Counted from the first letter of the stretch, positions 19,135 through 29,570 are shown. The stretch is DNA of 64,000 bases from Nitrospirota bacterium (GCA_011088105.1 JAALKI010000004.1:38997-102996), one strand, 5' to 3'. The notes: a model not told the origin generated them from the sequence alone. Numbers and translations: made by a program.

Positions 19135-20490
19135 TTAGAATTTAGGGGACATCATCATCGCATCTTCATAAGCCTGAGGAACAGGATGAGGATAAGAAAG
19201 ATGTCCAACACCCAAGCCCACAAACTTCTCGGAAGTCAACGCCTTAAGGGTGAGAGGGCCTCTTGGCTGAAACGGCGTGGTATTCATTCCGAGCTCCGGG
19301 CCTAATTCCAACCCAGGACCACTATGCAGACGCGTGGAGGCATTCACAAACACCGCACTCGAGTTCACGTCTCGAACAAACTGCATCGCATTCCCATAGT
19401 CCCGAGTCACAATCGTATCTGTATGACCAGGTCCATCTTGCGTAATATGCTCAATAGCTTCATCAACAGTATTCACCACTTTAACTGCCAACGTGAGCGA
19501 TTGAAATTTTGTCTTCCACGTCTTGTCCGTAGCTGGGTGAATACCTTTGTGGCCTGTCATTTCCATAACGCCCATAATGGAAATTGTTTGAGGACAGCCA
19601 AAGAGGTCCACTTTCCACTCTTCGAGCAGTCGCCGAAGAAGCCCCGGCAACAACTTGCGTGCAGCAGCTTGATGGACCAACACGGTATCAACAGCATTTG
19701 AAGCTTCAGGATCCTGGACTTTGGAATTCACCACAAGGGTTTGAGCCAAGGGCAAATCGACATCCCCGTCAATATAGACATGCGAGAGACTCCCATCATA
19801 CCCCAGAACTGGCACTCGAGATTGTTCCATCACAGCCTTGCGTAGCCCGCCTTTTCCCCGTGGCACAATGGCATTCACATATTGTGTCAGACGACACAGT
19901 TCCAAGGCACCTTCTGGTTCAGAACGATCAATAAAGGTAAACATGCTGGAAGGCAGATGCTCTGTGGCTAAGACATCATGAATCATCTTGGCCAGAGCGG
20001 CATTCGTCTGCTCCCATTCACGGCCGCCTCGATAGAGACAGACATTGCCGCTTTTGAGACAGAGAGCAAACGATTCGATTAGAACCCGCGGGGCCATTTC
20101 GGAAATGACGCCAATCACCCCAAGAGGAATACGAACTCGCCGCACCTGCAAACCATCAACCGTATTCCAGAGCTGCGTCGCCTCACCAATTGGATCAGGC
20201 AACTCAGCCACGTCCCGTAGAAATGTGATCATATCCTTGACCGATTCATCGGTCAGTCGAACGCGCTCAAGCGCCTGACGGTAAACAGACATATCGCCAT
20301 CTTTGGGAATCACGTCAAGATCCGCACGATTCGCTTGAAAAATCTCGTCAATGTGCGCATCCAAATGCTCAGCTACAGCAAAGAGAAGATGAACTCGACT
20401 CACACCCGATAATAACCCAACAGCGCGCATGGACTCTCGGGCTTGTTTCGCGAGGTTTTGGACATACATTTTTAATGGGATTTCAACCAT
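19135..20490 (-). CDS. ProA-like aldehyde dehydrogenase lacking the catalytic cysteine
   Basis: Related over its length to gamma-glutamyl phosphate reductase, which makes glutamate semialdehyde for proline. Family marks include IPLGVIGVI, CLKSGN, IVPRGKGGL, DVNSSAVFVNASTR and ARGP-like QPRGPLTLKALT. In ProA the nucleophile lies in a NAKxQRxxxCNxxETLLV motif. Here the segment reads NSKVQDPEASNAVDTVLVH, with Ser264 in place of that cysteine. The oxyanion Asn region (RPNVT) is APRVL. It may therefore not be a functional ProA and could act on another substrate or have lost activity. The start at 20490 (451 residues) is preferred over an upstream ATG at 20586. A methyltransferase gene follows by 35 bases. 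Confidence 0.8.
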   Translation of the reverse strand: MVEIPLKMYVQNLAKQARESMRAVGLLSGVSRVHLLFAVAEHLDAHIDEIFQANRADLDVIPKDGDMSVYRQALERVRLTDESVKDMITFLRDVAELPDPIGEATQLWNTVDGLQVRRVRIPLGVIGVISEMAPRVLIESFALCLKSGNVCLYRGGREWEQTNAALAKMIHDVLATEHLPSSMFTFIDRSEPEGALELCRLTQYVNAIVPRGKGGLRKAVMEQSRVPVLGYDGSLSHVYIDGDVDLPLAQTLVVNSKVQDPEASNAVDTVLVHQAAARKLLPGLLRRLLEEWKVDLFGCPQTISIMGVMEMTGHKGIHPATDKTWKTKFQSLTLAVKVVNTVDEAIEHITQDGPGHTDTIVTRDYGNAMQFVRDVNSSAVFVNASTRLHSGPGLELGPELGMNTTPFQPRGPLTLKALTSEKFVGLGVGHLSYPHPVPQAYEDAMMMSPKF

Positions 20491-20784
20491 ATTGATGTCG
20501 TCTCCATTCCTAAGATTCATGTTTCTGGGAGCTAAGGAGGGAGTTACTGTACTCGCCCGCTGTGGCAGAGTCAAAATCCAGGTCACACTCCAGTCGTCTC
20601 ATTGAGGCCACGACAGACCAATGACCACAGACGGCACCACATCATGCCACGACCTCTATGTTCACGACGTCACAATGCATATGCTTGCAATAAAATCGAA
20701 GCCTATGCTAGCTTTCGTAAGTTTTAGTGTACGCTGCAGCCGAATGAACCCATTCACTTGAGTCAAGGAGGTAACGGTTTCGCC

Positions 20785-21573
20785 ATGGTAACCATTAAAG
20801 ATATGTTGGAAGCAGGTGTGCATTTTGGGCATCAAACCAATCGCTGGAATCCCAAAATGAAGCCCTATATTTTCGGAGAACGGAACGGGATCTACATCCT
20901 GGACCTCCAACAAACCTCTAAGCTCTTTCAGGCTGCGTATAACTTTATTCGGGATACGGTGGCAGCAGGTGAATCCGTGCTCTTTGTGGGAACCAAACGC
21001 CAAGCCATTGGAATCATTGAGGAAGAAGCCACACGATGCAACATGTTCTATGTCACCCAACGGTGGCTAGGCGGGATGTTGACCAATTTCCAGACCATCC
21101 GTAAAAGCATTAACCAATTGAAAAAGTTTGAAGCCGCGCAGACGGATGGTACCCATGAACGACTCAAGAAAAAAGAAATCTTGTTGATGGAAAAAGAACG
21201 CGAAAAGCTGGAAAAGTATCTATGTGGCATAAAAAATATGGAAAAGCTGCCAGGGTGCGTGTTTATTCTTGATACACGCATGCAGCATATTACGGTGAAA
21301 GAAGCCAATCGTCTCGGCATCCCAGTTGTCGCCATCATTGACACCAACTGTGACCCGGATGATATCGACTACCCCGTTCCAGGCAATGACGATGCCATCC
21401 GTTCACTCAAACTCTTTACAGCCCTCATCGCCAATGCCTGTATTGAAGGCAATGAAATACGACTCAAACAACAAGAACCCCATGAACCCGTCAAAGAAGA
21501 AGATACTATTATGGCAGATATGATTTCCGCTAGATCGCCGGAAGAGACTGTCGATAGCACACCGGCCTCGTAA
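20785..21573 (+). CDS. rpsB: 30S ribosomal protein S2
   Basis: The 262-residue S2 protein of the small subunit. It has the classic start [39 protein letters not shown], and [24 protein letters not shown] near 195. A charged C-terminal tail of about 30 residues extends past the core. The ATG at 20785 is chosen because AAGGAGGT lies 12 bases upstream; an in-frame TTG nine codons earlier sits before that site. It heads an operon-like run with tsf, pyrH, frr and alr. The order rpsB-tsf-pyrH-frr is widely conserved. Confidence 0.98.
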   Translation: MVTIKDMLEAGVHFGHQTNRWNPKMKPYIFGERNGIYILDLQQTSKLFQAAYNFIRDTVAAGESVLFVGTKRQAIGIIEEEATRCNMFYVTQRWLGGMLTNFQTIRKSINQLKKFEAAQTDGTHERLKKKEILLMEKEREKLEKYLCGIKNMEKLPGCVFILDTRMQHITVKEANRLGIPVVAIIDTNCDPDDIDYPVPGNDDAIRSLKLFTALIANACIEGNEIRLKQQEPHEPVKEEDTIMADMISARSPEETVDSTPAS

Positions 21574-21645
21574 CGATAGACCTACCAAACGATATTACTG
21601 TCAGACTGGTTTCGGTCACGAAACAGAAAAGGGAGAAATGGAATC

Positions 21646-22242
21646 ATGGCAAATATGAGTGCCTTGGTCAAAGAACTTCGAGCAAAAACCGGCGCTGGCA
21701 TTTTAGATTGCCAAAACGCGCTCAAAGAGAATGAGCATGATATCGAAAAGTCTATTGACTTTCTACGCCAAAAAGGCCTAGCAGCCGCGCAGAAAAAAGC
21801 AGGCCGAGAAACCAAAGAAGGCATTGTGCATGCCTATATTCATGCAGGAAGTAAGATTGGGGTCATGATTGAAGTAAATTGTGAAACAGACTTTGTCGCG
21901 CGCAATGAAGAATTCCAAGGATTTGTCAAGGATCTCGCCTTGCAAGTCGCAGCAGCTAATCCAACCTTTGTCAAGCGGGAAGATGTGCCGGGAGATTTAT
22001 TGGAGCGTGAAAAGGCCATTTACATAGGACAAGCGAAGGATATGGGAAAGCCCGAAGCCGCATGGGAAAAAATTGTTAATGGGAAAGTCGAAAAGTTCTA
22101 TCAAGACCAATGTCTGGTCGAGCAAGCGTTTATTAAAGATACCAGCATAACCATTAAAGAAATGTTGAATGCAGCGATTGCAAAGATGGGGGAAAACATT
22201 TCCATTCATCGCTTTATCCGTTATCAATTAGGGCAAGAATGA
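21646..22242 (+). CDS. tsf: Elongation factor Ts, short form
   Basis: The nucleotide-exchange factor for EF-Tu. Residues 3-45 form the UBA-like N-domain ([20 protein letters not shown]). The EF-Tu-contact motif is [17 protein letters not shown], near 75-90. At 198 residues it has a single short core and a C-terminal module, like the compact forms of cyanobacteria and Thermus, instead of the roughly 280 residues of E. coli. Its stop overlaps the pyrH start by four bases. Confidence 0.97.
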   Translation: MANMSALVKELRAKTGAGILDCQNALKENEHDIEKSIDFLRQKGLAAAQKKAGRETKEGIVHAYIHAGSKIGVMIEVNCETDFVARNEEFQGFVKDLALQVAAANPTFVKREDVPGDLLEREKAIYIGQAKDMGKPEAAWEKIVNGKVEKFYQDQCLVEQAFIKDTSITIKEMLNAAIAKMGENISIHRFIRYQLGQE

Positions 22243-22967
22243 GCTCACTCCCCTATCGGCGCATCGTCCTGAAAATCAGTGGGGAAATGTTAGCAGGCTC
22301 CCAGGACTATGGGATTGAACCTCAAGTCTTAGAAGCCTTAGCTGATGACATCGCTGAAATTGTCTGTATGGACGTAGAAGTCGCCCTCGTGATTGGAGGA
22401 GGAAACATTTTTCGTGGGCTGGCAGCCAGCGCCAAAGGGATGGAACGGGCGTCAGCAGATTATATGGGCATGCTCGCCACCATGTTAAATGCCCTTGCCT
22501 TACAAAATGCGTTGGAAAAGAAACACGTTAACACACGCATCCAGTCAGCCATTGAAATGCATCAATTAGCCGAAGGCTATATTCGCCGCCGAGCAATTCG
22601 ACATTTGGAAAAGAAACGAGTCGTGATCTTTGCCGCCGGAACAGGCAACCCTTATTTTACGACGGATACCGCAGCGGCCCTCCGGGCAATGGAAATTGGC
22701 GCAGACGTGATCATGAAAGGCACCAAAGTCGATGGCATTTACGATGCAGACCCTCACGAAACGCCTTCAGCTAAAATGTTTACCGAATTGCCGTTTCTTT
22801 CCGTCATTAATAAAAACCTGAAAGTCATGGACTCCACGGCTATTACTCTTTGTATGGATAATAACCTCCCCCTGATCGTCTTTAATTTGTCACACCCTGG
22901 CAACTTACGACGGGTTATTCAAGGAGAGAAAATCGGAACGCGAGTCAGCCAACAGACCACACCATAA
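22239..22967 (+). CDS. pyrH: Uridylate kinase
   Basis: The amino-acid-kinase-fold UMP kinase (UMP to UDP), 242 residues, hexameric in other bacteria. It starts [13 protein letters not shown] and has [29 protein letters not shown], the nucleotide segment [20 protein letters not shown] and [20 protein letters not shown]. It is translationally coupled to tsf by an ATGA overlap and followed twelve bases later by frr. Confidence 0.98.
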   Translation: MSSLPYRRIVLKISGEMLAGSQDYGIEPQVLEALADDIAEIVCMDVEVALVIGGGNIFRGLAASAKGMERASADYMGMLATMLNALALQNALEKKHVNTRIQSAIEMHQLAEGYIRRRAIRHLEKKRVVIFAAGTGNPYFTTDTAAALRAMEIGADVIMKGTKVDGIYDADPHETPSAKMFTELPFLSVINKNLKVMDSTAITLCMDNNLPLIVFNLSHPGNLRRVIQGEKIGTRVSQQTTP

Positions 22968-22979
22968 GACAGGTACGCG

Positions 22980-23537
22980 ATGTCCCAAGACATTCTCAAA
23001 AAAACCAACCAACAAATGGAAAACGCGCTCACCCATTTGCGGCAAGAATTGTCTGGGCTACGAACAGGACGCGCATCACTGGCCCTCCTCGATCGAATCA
23101 CGGTCAATTATTTTGGGACCCCAACCCCGTTAAAACAAGTAGCGAATTTAGCCATGCCGGATGGTCGGCTGATGACGATTCAACCATGGGATCCAACCTT
23201 AGTCAATGAAATTGAAAAAGCCATTTTAGCCTCTGAACTCGGCTTAACCCCATCGAATGATGGGAAAATGATCAGACTCCCAGTGCCCCCACTTAGTGAA
23301 GAACGTCGCAAAGAATTGGTAAAAATGAGTAAAAAAATAGGGGAAGATACCAAAATTCAGATTCGAAGCATCCGCAGGGAAGCCAATGACGAATTGAAAC
23401 ACCTCCAAAAAGAATCGACTATCACAGAAGATGAGCTACGTCGAGGAGAGGCCGAAGTACAAAAGGTCACGGATCAAGAAGTCAAAAAAGTCGATGAGCT
23501 GCTCAAGAAAAAAGAGGAGGAGATTTTAGAAATTTGA
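22980..23537 (+). CDS. frr: Ribosome recycling factor
   Basis: A 185-residue factor that, with EF-G, splits post-termination ribosomes. Family segments are LRTGRASLALLDRITVNYFGTPTPL, QPWDPTLVNEIEKAI, LPVPPLSEERRKELV and the helical C-terminal RREANDELKHLQKE. Length matches E. coli (185). The alr GTG start lies one base after its stop. Confidence 0.98.
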   Translation: MSQDILKKTNQQMENALTHLRQELSGLRTGRASLALLDRITVNYFGTPTPLKQVANLAMPDGRLMTIQPWDPTLVNEIEKAILASELGLTPSNDGKMIRLPVPPLSEERRKELVKMSKKIGEDTKIQIRSIRREANDELKHLQKESTITEDELRRGEAEVQKVTDQEVKKVDELLKKKEEEILEI

Positions 23538-23538
23538 G

Positions 23539-24711
23539 GTGCGTTCTGTGCCCAACCCGATCCCACTAACTCAAGCATTACAGCCTGCTTACCTGTCCCC
23601 GGTTACTGCCACGATTTCTCTTCCCGCGATTGCCCACAATCTTGCGGAAATTCGGAATCTCATCGCCCCATCATGCGATATTCTGCCCATTATCAAAGCC
23701 GATGGCTATGGGCATGGAGCCATCGCGGTAGCCAACGCGCTGACCCAGCTTGGCATTCACCAATTTGGCGTATCCACAGTTGAAGAAGGATGCGAGCTCA
23801 GAGCAAACAATATCCAGGGAGACATTCTGGTTATGGGTGGCATGCTCCCTGAACACCTGTCTGAGATGGTACACCATCAACTCACACCAGTCCTATCAAA
23901 TCTCGAAATAGCCCAACAACTGGCTCACGTGAGGCACGGACACCCTAAACCCTACCCAGTGCACGTGAAAGTGGACACCGGCATGCGACGGCTAGGCATT
24001 GCGGCACACCAGTTAGTATCGTTCCTGGATAATCCACTCTGTAAGGGCCCCCTCCACATCGCCGGCATCATGACCCACTTAGCCGACGCCGATAATCCTG
24101 AGCCAAGCTTCACACATGCCCAGCTTACCCAATTTCGAGAATTGCTTGATCTCGTCCAAGGAACCGGTAGAACCATCCCAATGGCCCATGCCGCCAATAC
24201 CGCGGCCCTCATATCACACCCTTCAGCACATTTGGGAATGGTCCGTCCTGGACTGATGTTGTATGGGTATGCTCCAACCATCCACCTACAGCATAAGGTA
24301 AATCTTCAACCGGCCATACGGCTGACCACAAACGTAGTCCATATTCGAAACGTCAAGGCTGGGGAACCGCTAAGTTATAACGGGATTTATCGAACAACCC
24401 AACCATCGAGGATTGCCATTCTTCCGGTAGGCTATTCGCATGGCGTCAATCGGCGGTTGGCAAACCAGGGTGAAGTGTTAGTCAAACATGGCCGAGCCCC
24501 TATCGTCGGCAACATCTGTATGGACATGATGTTCATTGACGTTACAGCCTGTCCAATGATCAAGCAAGGAGACGAAGTCGTCCTCTTAGGCAAATACGGA
24601 GACCATGAGATTTCAGCGCATGACGTAGCTGACTGGCAAGGTACCATTCCATATGAGGTCCTCTGTGCCATTGGACCACGGATGCGACGGATCTATGAAC
24701 CGTTTAGTTAA
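23539..24711 (+). CDS. alr: Alanine racemase
   Basis: A PLP enzyme that makes D-alanine for peptidoglycan, 390 residues. The PLP lysine is K53 in LPIIKADGYGHG. KVDTGMRRLGI and the C-terminal-domain segment containing the catalytic tyrosine loop (GEPLSYNGIYRT, then ILPVGYSHGVNRRL) are conserved, and VGNICMDMMFIDVT follows. The GTG at 23539 gives an N-terminal tail of about 20 residues before the fold starts at ATISLPAIAHNLAEIR; it sits one base after the frr stop. Its placement in a translation operon suggests growth-rate-linked expression. Confidence 0.96.
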   Translation: MRSVPNPIPLTQALQPAYLSPVTATISLPAIAHNLAEIRNLIAPSCDILPIIKADGYGHGAIAVANALTQLGIHQFGVSTVEEGCELRANNIQGDILVMGGMLPEHLSEMVHHQLTPVLSNLEIAQQLAHVRHGHPKPYPVHVKVDTGMRRLGIAAHQLVSFLDNPLCKGPLHIAGIMTHLADADNPEPSFTHAQLTQFRELLDLVQGTGRTIPMAHAANTAALISHPSAHLGMVRPGLMLYGYAPTIHLQHKVNLQPAIRLTTNVVHIRNVKAGEPLSYNGIYRTTQPSRIAILPVGYSHGVNRRLANQGEVLVKHGRAPIVGNICMDMMFIDVTACPMIKQGDEVVLLGKYGDHEISAHDVADWQGTIPYEVLCAIGPRMRRIYEPFS

Positions 24712-24792
24712 TGTAACAACGAATCTCTCGAACGAACGCAACAAAAGAAACACAACACCGAACGCGAAATAGTTATGAAGGAGGAACGACCA

Positions 24793-25311
24793 ATGGGATC
24801 ATTGCACGAAATCTCGTTTTTGAGGGTAGTGATCGGCTTATGCGTCATGAGTCTCGTGGGGACAGGATATGTCGCCACAGCACAACATGCACACCATGTG
24901 GCCACATTGCCGCTCACACTAGCCCAAAAAGCCGCCACCGCTGCCTTAGCCAAATGCCAGACAGATGGCTATTTGGTTAGCGTCGCAATTGTTGATCCTG
25001 GAGGAAACATGAAGGTCTTAGTACGAGATGATGGCGCTGGCCCGCATACAACTGACAGTAGTACAAAAAAGGCCTATACTTCAGCTAGCCTTCGGCGATC
25101 CACCAATGAATTGGCCAAACTCATCAATCAAGTTCCAAACATCGAAGGCTTGCGAGACATGAATGAAAACATCTTAATCCTTGGAGGTGGCCTCCCAATT
25201 ATCATAGCTGGTGACATCGTAGGTGGCATCGGCGTAGGCGGCGCTCCAGGAGCACACCTGGATGAAGCCTGTGCTCAAGCTGGTCTCGATGCGCTAAAGA
25301 AAACTTCGTGA
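24793..25311 (+). CDS. Secreted GlcG/HbpS family heme-binding-like protein
   Basis: A 172-residue DUF336 (GlcG/HbpS) protein with a signal peptide (GSLHEISFLRVVIGLCVMSL... ATAQ). The mature domain has LTLAQKAATAALAKCQTDGY, VSVAIVDPGGNMKVLVRDDGA, KKAYTSASLRRST and the glycine-rich GGGLPIIIAGDIVGGIGVGGAPG. The ATG at 24793 is chosen because AAGGAGG lies eight bases upstream; an ATG at 24775 would place the Shine-Dalgarno inside the gene. Ligand is uncertain: some homologues bind haem, others small metabolites. Confidence 0.88.
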   Translation: MGSLHEISFLRVVIGLCVMSLVGTGYVATAQHAHHVATLPLTLAQKAATAALAKCQTDGYLVSVAIVDPGGNMKVLVRDDGAGPHTTDSSTKKAYTSASLRRSTNELAKLINQVPNIEGLRDMNENILILGGGLPIIIAGDIVGGIGVGGAPGAHLDEACAQAGLDALKKTS

Positions 25312-25336
25312 TTTTATAGACTGTTGACAAACCCGG

Positions 25337-26341
25337 TTATGAGGCTATCGTTAACACTCCTGCGCCCTGAATCGTGCCAGCCTTGAGGCATTGCAAGCCT
25401 ACATTCGCTTCTTCCAGAGGAAACGATTTCGTGTATGGACGAATGGGAATGATTGCCGCCTCTTGAAAAAGGTCTAGGCCATCCTGCTTCGTGTTAGCCG
25501 TCACGCTTTGTAACGTTCGTTCCTGGAATAAGTCTTGGGTATAATCCAAAGACGGGATAGGTGTCATGTAAATACCGGCAAGAGCCAACGTACCGCCTTT
25601 TTCCAAAGCTCGAAGTGCGGGAGAAACAAGTTCGCCAGCCGGGGCAAACAGAATCGAACTGTGGAGTTTCTCGGGAGGAGAATCCATGGCATTTCCAACC
25701 CACACCGCACCTAATTGACGAGCAAGCCGTTGATGGTCTTGACTCAGTGAACAGACATAGACCTCACACCCCCAATATTGCGCAATTTGGATTGTGATAT
25801 GGGCCGATGCACCAAAGCCATATAACCCCAACCGTTGTCCGGGTTTCACCTGACTACGCCGTAGGGCACGGTATCCAATTATACCGGCACATAACAGTGG
25901 AGCGGCCTCCTCATCACTGAAAAGAGACGGAATCGGATAGGCAAATGACTCAGGCACGATGGCATATTCCGCATAGCCACCATGCACATGGTAGCCGGAA
26001 AAGATTGGCTGCGCGCACAAATTTTCTCGACCACTTTGGCAAAACTCACAATGACCACATGTTCCCTGCAGCCAGGCAATTCCCACTCGGTCGCCCTCTC
26101 GAAAAGTTTTCACTCCATTCCCGATTCGATCAATAATTCCGACAACCTCGTGTCCAGGAATAATCGGACGAGTCGATGGCGAGATTTCGCCTTCGACAAT
26201 ATGTAAGTCTGTCCGACACATTCCACATACTCGCACACGAATGCGTACGTGTCCTGGACCTGGATGAGGTTCAGCTAGTTCTCTGAGTACCAACGGGTTG
26301 GTGCTGACGTTAGCCTCGTTCTCCAACACCATAGCCTTCAT
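25337..26341 (-). CDS. Zinc-dependent alcohol dehydrogenase
   Basis: A 334-residue medium-chain dehydrogenase that oxidises alcohols or reduces aldehydes with NAD(P). Catalytic zinc ligands are C42 (CGMCRTD) and the GHEVVG motif (H64, E65). The structural zinc has four cysteines (C95, C98, C101, C109) in TCGHCEFCQSGRENLC. The Rossmann motif is GLYGFGASAH near 170. Sequence style matches the AdhP-like 'zinc-binding alcohol dehydrogenase' group. It is convergent with the GlcG-like gene. Substrate is unknown. Confidence 0.93.
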   Translation of the reverse strand: MKAMVLENEANVSTNPLVLRELAEPHPGPGHVRIRVRVCGMCRTDLHIVEGEISPSTRPIIPGHEVVGIIDRIGNGVKTFREGDRVGIAWLQGTCGHCEFCQSGRENLCAQPIFSGYHVHGGYAEYAIVPESFAYPIPSLFSDEEAAPLLCAGIIGYRALRRSQVKPGQRLGLYGFGASAHITIQIAQYWGCEVYVCSLSQDHQRLARQLGAVWVGNAMDSPPEKLHSSILFAPAGELVSPALRALEKGGTLALAGIYMTPIPSLDYTQDLFQERTLQSVTANTKQDGLDLFQEAAIIPIRPYTKSFPLEEANVGLQCLKAGTIQGAGVLTIAS

Positions 26342-26444
26342 ACAACCTCCCTCGCTTTTTCTCTACATTTCTTTCAAGATCTTATAGAATCTTTTATCCT
26401 ATTCACTGTTGTCCAATTCCAATGCGTGTAAGGGGCTCCGAGCA

Positions 26445-27179
26445 ATGAAAAGAAGGAGACGTCGGAAACAATCCCTGAACTGGCTTTACAGGAATAAGGT
26501 CAAAACAATTTGCCTGGTTGTCTTCCTATATCTCTGCCTCGAAGTCTGGACAATTCCTTTTCAAGACATACGAACACTCAAAACGGAAAATCCCGACCAG
26601 ACAGCATTAATGCAGCAAAGACAAGAAGAAGCGCTTCAAAAGGATCAACGGTTCGTGATGACTCAGCATTGGGTTCCGCTTTCAACCATTCCTCATCATA
26701 TGCGGAATGCAATCGTCGTGGCAGAAGATGGCGCGTTTTATGCTCATGCGGGTGTAGATTGGTATGAAGTCTGGGAATCGGTCCAAGCAAATTGGAAACA
26801 CGGACGTCTGGTGCGAGGAGGGAGCACCATCACACAACAAGTCGCGAAAAACTTGTATTTGTCACCAGCTAAAACTCCCATAAGAAAATTCAAGGAACTG
26901 ATCATTGCCTTTCTCTTAGAGGCTCATCTGAGTAAGGGAAGAATTCTTGAAATTTACTTGAATAGTATTGAATGGGGACGAGGCATTTTTGGGATTGAGG
27001 CCGCAGCGCAGACATATTTTGGCAAATCTGCAAGCAATTTAACACAAGATGAATCTGCCCGATTGGCTGTCGTGGTTCCTAATCCACGCGCCTATCGCCC
27101 GAATACGTCACAGACTTACGTCCTTCGTAAGAAACAGCTGGTCTTGGAACGCATGACAGCCCGAGCGAGTCAGCGATGA
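26445..27179 (+). CDS. mtgA: Monofunctional biosynthetic peptidoglycan transglycosylase
   Basis: A GT51 enzyme that polymerises lipid II into glycan strands at the inner membrane. It has a basic N-terminus, one transmembrane anchor (VKTICLVVFLYLCLEVW) and then the catalytic domain: VVAEDGAFYAHAGVDW (catalytic Glu), GGSTITQQVAKNLYLSP, KGRILEIYLNSIEWGRGIFG. No transpeptidase domain follows, so it is the MtgA type. The ATG at 26445 (244 residues) is preferred; an earlier frame start at 26409 adds 12 residues and has no ribosome site. Confidence 0.93.
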   Translation: MKRRRRRKQSLNWLYRNKVKTICLVVFLYLCLEVWTIPFQDIRTLKTENPDQTALMQQRQEEALQKDQRFVMTQHWVPLSTIPHHMRNAIVVAEDGAFYAHAGVDWYEVWESVQANWKHGRLVRGGSTITQQVAKNLYLSPAKTPIRKFKELIIAFLLEAHLSKGRILEIYLNSIEWGRGIFGIEAAAQTYFGKSASNLTQDESARLAVVVPNPRAYRPNTSQTYVLRKKQLVLERMTARASQR

Positions 27180-27319
27180 CCAGGGTCCCCCTCAGAGATA
27201 CGTGAGGCCTTCAGCCATACTGTATGCCACCTCCTCTCGTCCGTTACCACTTTATCCACCCTCATGCTTCTCCTGTATGGTCATGCACAAATGTATTGAT
27301 TCACCACTCATGAGCCACG

Positions 27320-29566
27320 CTACTCGTTTGGTACCCCATATTGCTTCACCAACATCGCGACTTCCTCTGGATGACTGGTAGGCGGCGCACAGGTCCTACC
27401 CGCACAGACATAGGCTCGCGCTTCTTTTCGATCTCCAAATACATTCACGGCACCAGCGACCGCTGGTGGCAATGTCTCCTTCTTGAGGTCTGTGGGATCA
27501 TACACCGCGACAATTTTTCCTGGACGATAGGCTATGAGAGCCGCGTGCCAGAGTGCCTGTCTTTTGTGGTCATCTTGCTTTCCAATGATCACCACCTGGA
27601 CCGAGGGGTTGAGATGATAGTGGAGCGCCAGCGCATAGGAGGGGACCACATATCTATTTCCCTCGATAGCCCCAGCAAAAACCTCAAGTAACTCTTGAGC
27701 TTTTAGTCGGTAAGGTTCGTGATTGGTTAGCGCTGCGAGACGGTCTAATACCCTCACCGCAACCCCGTTTGGTGACGCAGTGGGGTGATCATCAATATCT
27801 TTGACTGGCCGACTCAACGACGCCAAGGCCGTTTCCTGTGGCCATCGATCAAAGAACCCCCCTGCTTGGGTATCCCAGAATGCCTCGATGACATTCTCCA
27901 TAAGTTCTTTGGCCACATGCACGTATCGCCATTCTCCTGTCACCTCAAATGCATCAAGCAATGCTCTCGCCATCTGCACTTGATCGTTCAACAGTCCTGA
28001 GATTCGCGTGTGCCCCTCGAAATAGGCATGGTAAAACCCCTGGCCCTCCTGATAGGTCTGACGAAGGAGCCGCTCTAAGGTTTTGAGTGCAAAGGCTTTT
28101 GCCTGTTCATCTCCTACTACCTGAAAAGCTTCCAAATAGGCTGAAATCAACAAGCCATTACGATCAACATAGATGGTTTGATCCACTAATGGCGCATTAC
28201 GCATGGCTCTTCTCTGCAACAATCGAGCATTGCCGGTTTCTATGTATGACAGTACCTGCTCAGGAGTTATATCGAGTTCTTGCGCAATTACCTCTGGCGT
28301 GGCCGCCACAAAAAGCACATTGCGCTGAGGGGTTTCCAACATTTCCCCTTTAGGACGAATATCATATAACCGACGGATGACCGCGGCTTCCTCTTGTGAC
28401 AGGACCGCGTCCACCTCTTCGAGTGTCCAGGTGTAATACGCGCCATCATCATCTTGCGTCATATCCGCATCTTGATGGGCATAAAATCCCCCATGTTTCT
28501 GGTCGGATAACACAGTATTGAGGTACTGCATAATGCCCTCAGCCACCTCCCGATAGAAGCCATTGCCCGTGGCCTGATAGGCATGGAGATAATTGATCAA
28601 CAGCTCCGCATTGACATCATTCATTTTTTCAAAATGCGGCACGCGCCATTGTGGATCGGTCGAATACCGAAAAAATCCCCCGCCAATCTGATCATAAATC
28701 CCCCCATATGCCATGGCATCCAATGTTTGCACCGCAAGACTCAAGAATGAGGACTTCCGATCTATAAAATGCCTGGCCAAAGCCAACTCCATCGCACTCC
28801 CCGCCGGAAATTTTATCTTCGTACCGAACCCGCCATAGACCGGATCAAACTGCTGTCTCATCCGAGTTAACATATTTTGCACCAGAGTATCGGACACGTG
28901 GCCTTTCCGATTCATTGCCAACCCTCGTTGCGTTAAGCTGGTGGCAATGTCGTGGGCATGAGCAATAACAGTTGTTTTCTGCTCTTTATAGACATTGGCC
29001 ACATGTGGCAACAGCGCCTTTAGGCCCGTTTGCTCTTCCCGTGTCTCAGGAGGAAAATACGTTCCCCCAAAGAACACCTGTCCTTCTGGCGTGAGAAATG
29101 CTGTAAGAGGCCACCCCCCATTCCCCGTCAATGCTCGAATGGCTTCTTGATAGCGCCGGTCAATATCAGGCCGTTCATCCCTATCTACTTTAATCGCGAT
29201 AAAATCCCGGTTGATAAGACGTGCAATCTCTTTATTGTTATAGGATTCTCTATCCATGACATGACACCAGTGACACCACACCGCCCCAATATCCAAGAGT
29301 ATCGGCTTGTCCTCTAATTGGGCTCGACGAAATGCCTCTTCTCCCCATGCCTGCCAATGCACAGGCTGATGCCCTGCTTCTCGCAAGTACGGACTGGCTG
29401 CCCCAGCCAATTGATTGCCAGACGGCCCATTGCTTTGATGAAGTGTCGCCGTGCTCTCACACGAACTCATCACTACAAGCACAAGAACTGTGTAGATCGC
29501 TCGTCGCCACGTCTTTCCGCTTCTGCAATGGGCCATGTGGAGGCTGTCTGTCATAGTCTGGATCAT
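27320..29566 (-). CDS. YyaL-type (DUF255) thioredoxin-fold/glycosidase-like protein, possible lipoprotein
   Basis: A 748-residue protein of the DUF255/YyaL family. A thioredoxin-like domain (about 55-200) carries LDIGAVWCHWCHVMDRESY, with C98 and C101, and KVDRDERPDID. The rest resembles an alpha/alpha six-barrel of the N-acylglucosamine epimerase or glycosidase type (GGFFDRWPQ, GGIYDQIGGGFFRYSTD). The start VLVLVVMSSC could be a lipoprotein signal with C36 as the lipid-bearing cysteine, unusual for this normally cytoplasmic family. It follows a TlpA-like gene by four bases, hinting at a shared redox job. The function of the family is not settled. Confidence 0.88.
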   Translation of the reverse strand: MIQTMTDSLHMAHCRSGKTWRRAIYTVLVLVVMSSCESTATLHQSNGPSGNQLAGAASPYLREAGHQPVHWQAWGEEAFRRAQLEDKPILLDIGAVWCHWCHVMDRESYNNKEIARLINRDFIAIKVDRDERPDIDRRYQEAIRALTGNGGWPLTAFLTPEGQVFFGGTYFPPETREEQTGLKALLPHVANVYKEQKTTVIAHAHDIATSLTQRGLAMNRKGHVSDTLVQNMLTRMRQQFDPVYGGFGTKIKFPAGSAMELALARHFIDRKSSFLSLAVQTLDAMAYGGIYDQIGGGFFRYSTDPQWRVPHFEKMNDVNAELLINYLHAYQATGNGFYREVAEGIMQYLNTVLSDQKHGGFYAHQDADMTQDDDGAYYTWTLEEVDAVLSQEEAAVIRRLYDIRPKGEMLETPQRNVLFVAATPEVIAQELDITPEQVLSYIETGNARLLQRRAMRNAPLVDQTIYVDRNGLLISAYLEAFQVVGDEQAKAFALKTLERLLRQTYQEGQGFYHAYFEGHTRISGLLNDQVQMARALLDAFEVTGEWRYVHVAKELMENVIEAFWDTQAGGFFDRWPQETALASLSRPVKDIDDHPTASPNGVAVRVLDRLAALTNHEPYRLKAQELLEVFAGAIEGNRYVVPSYALALHYHLNPSVQVVIIGKQDDHKRQALWHAALIAYRPGKIVAVYDPTDLKKETLPPAVAGAVNVFGDRKEARAYVCAGRTCAPPTSHPEEVAMLVKQYGVPNE

Positions 29567-29570
29567 TTGG

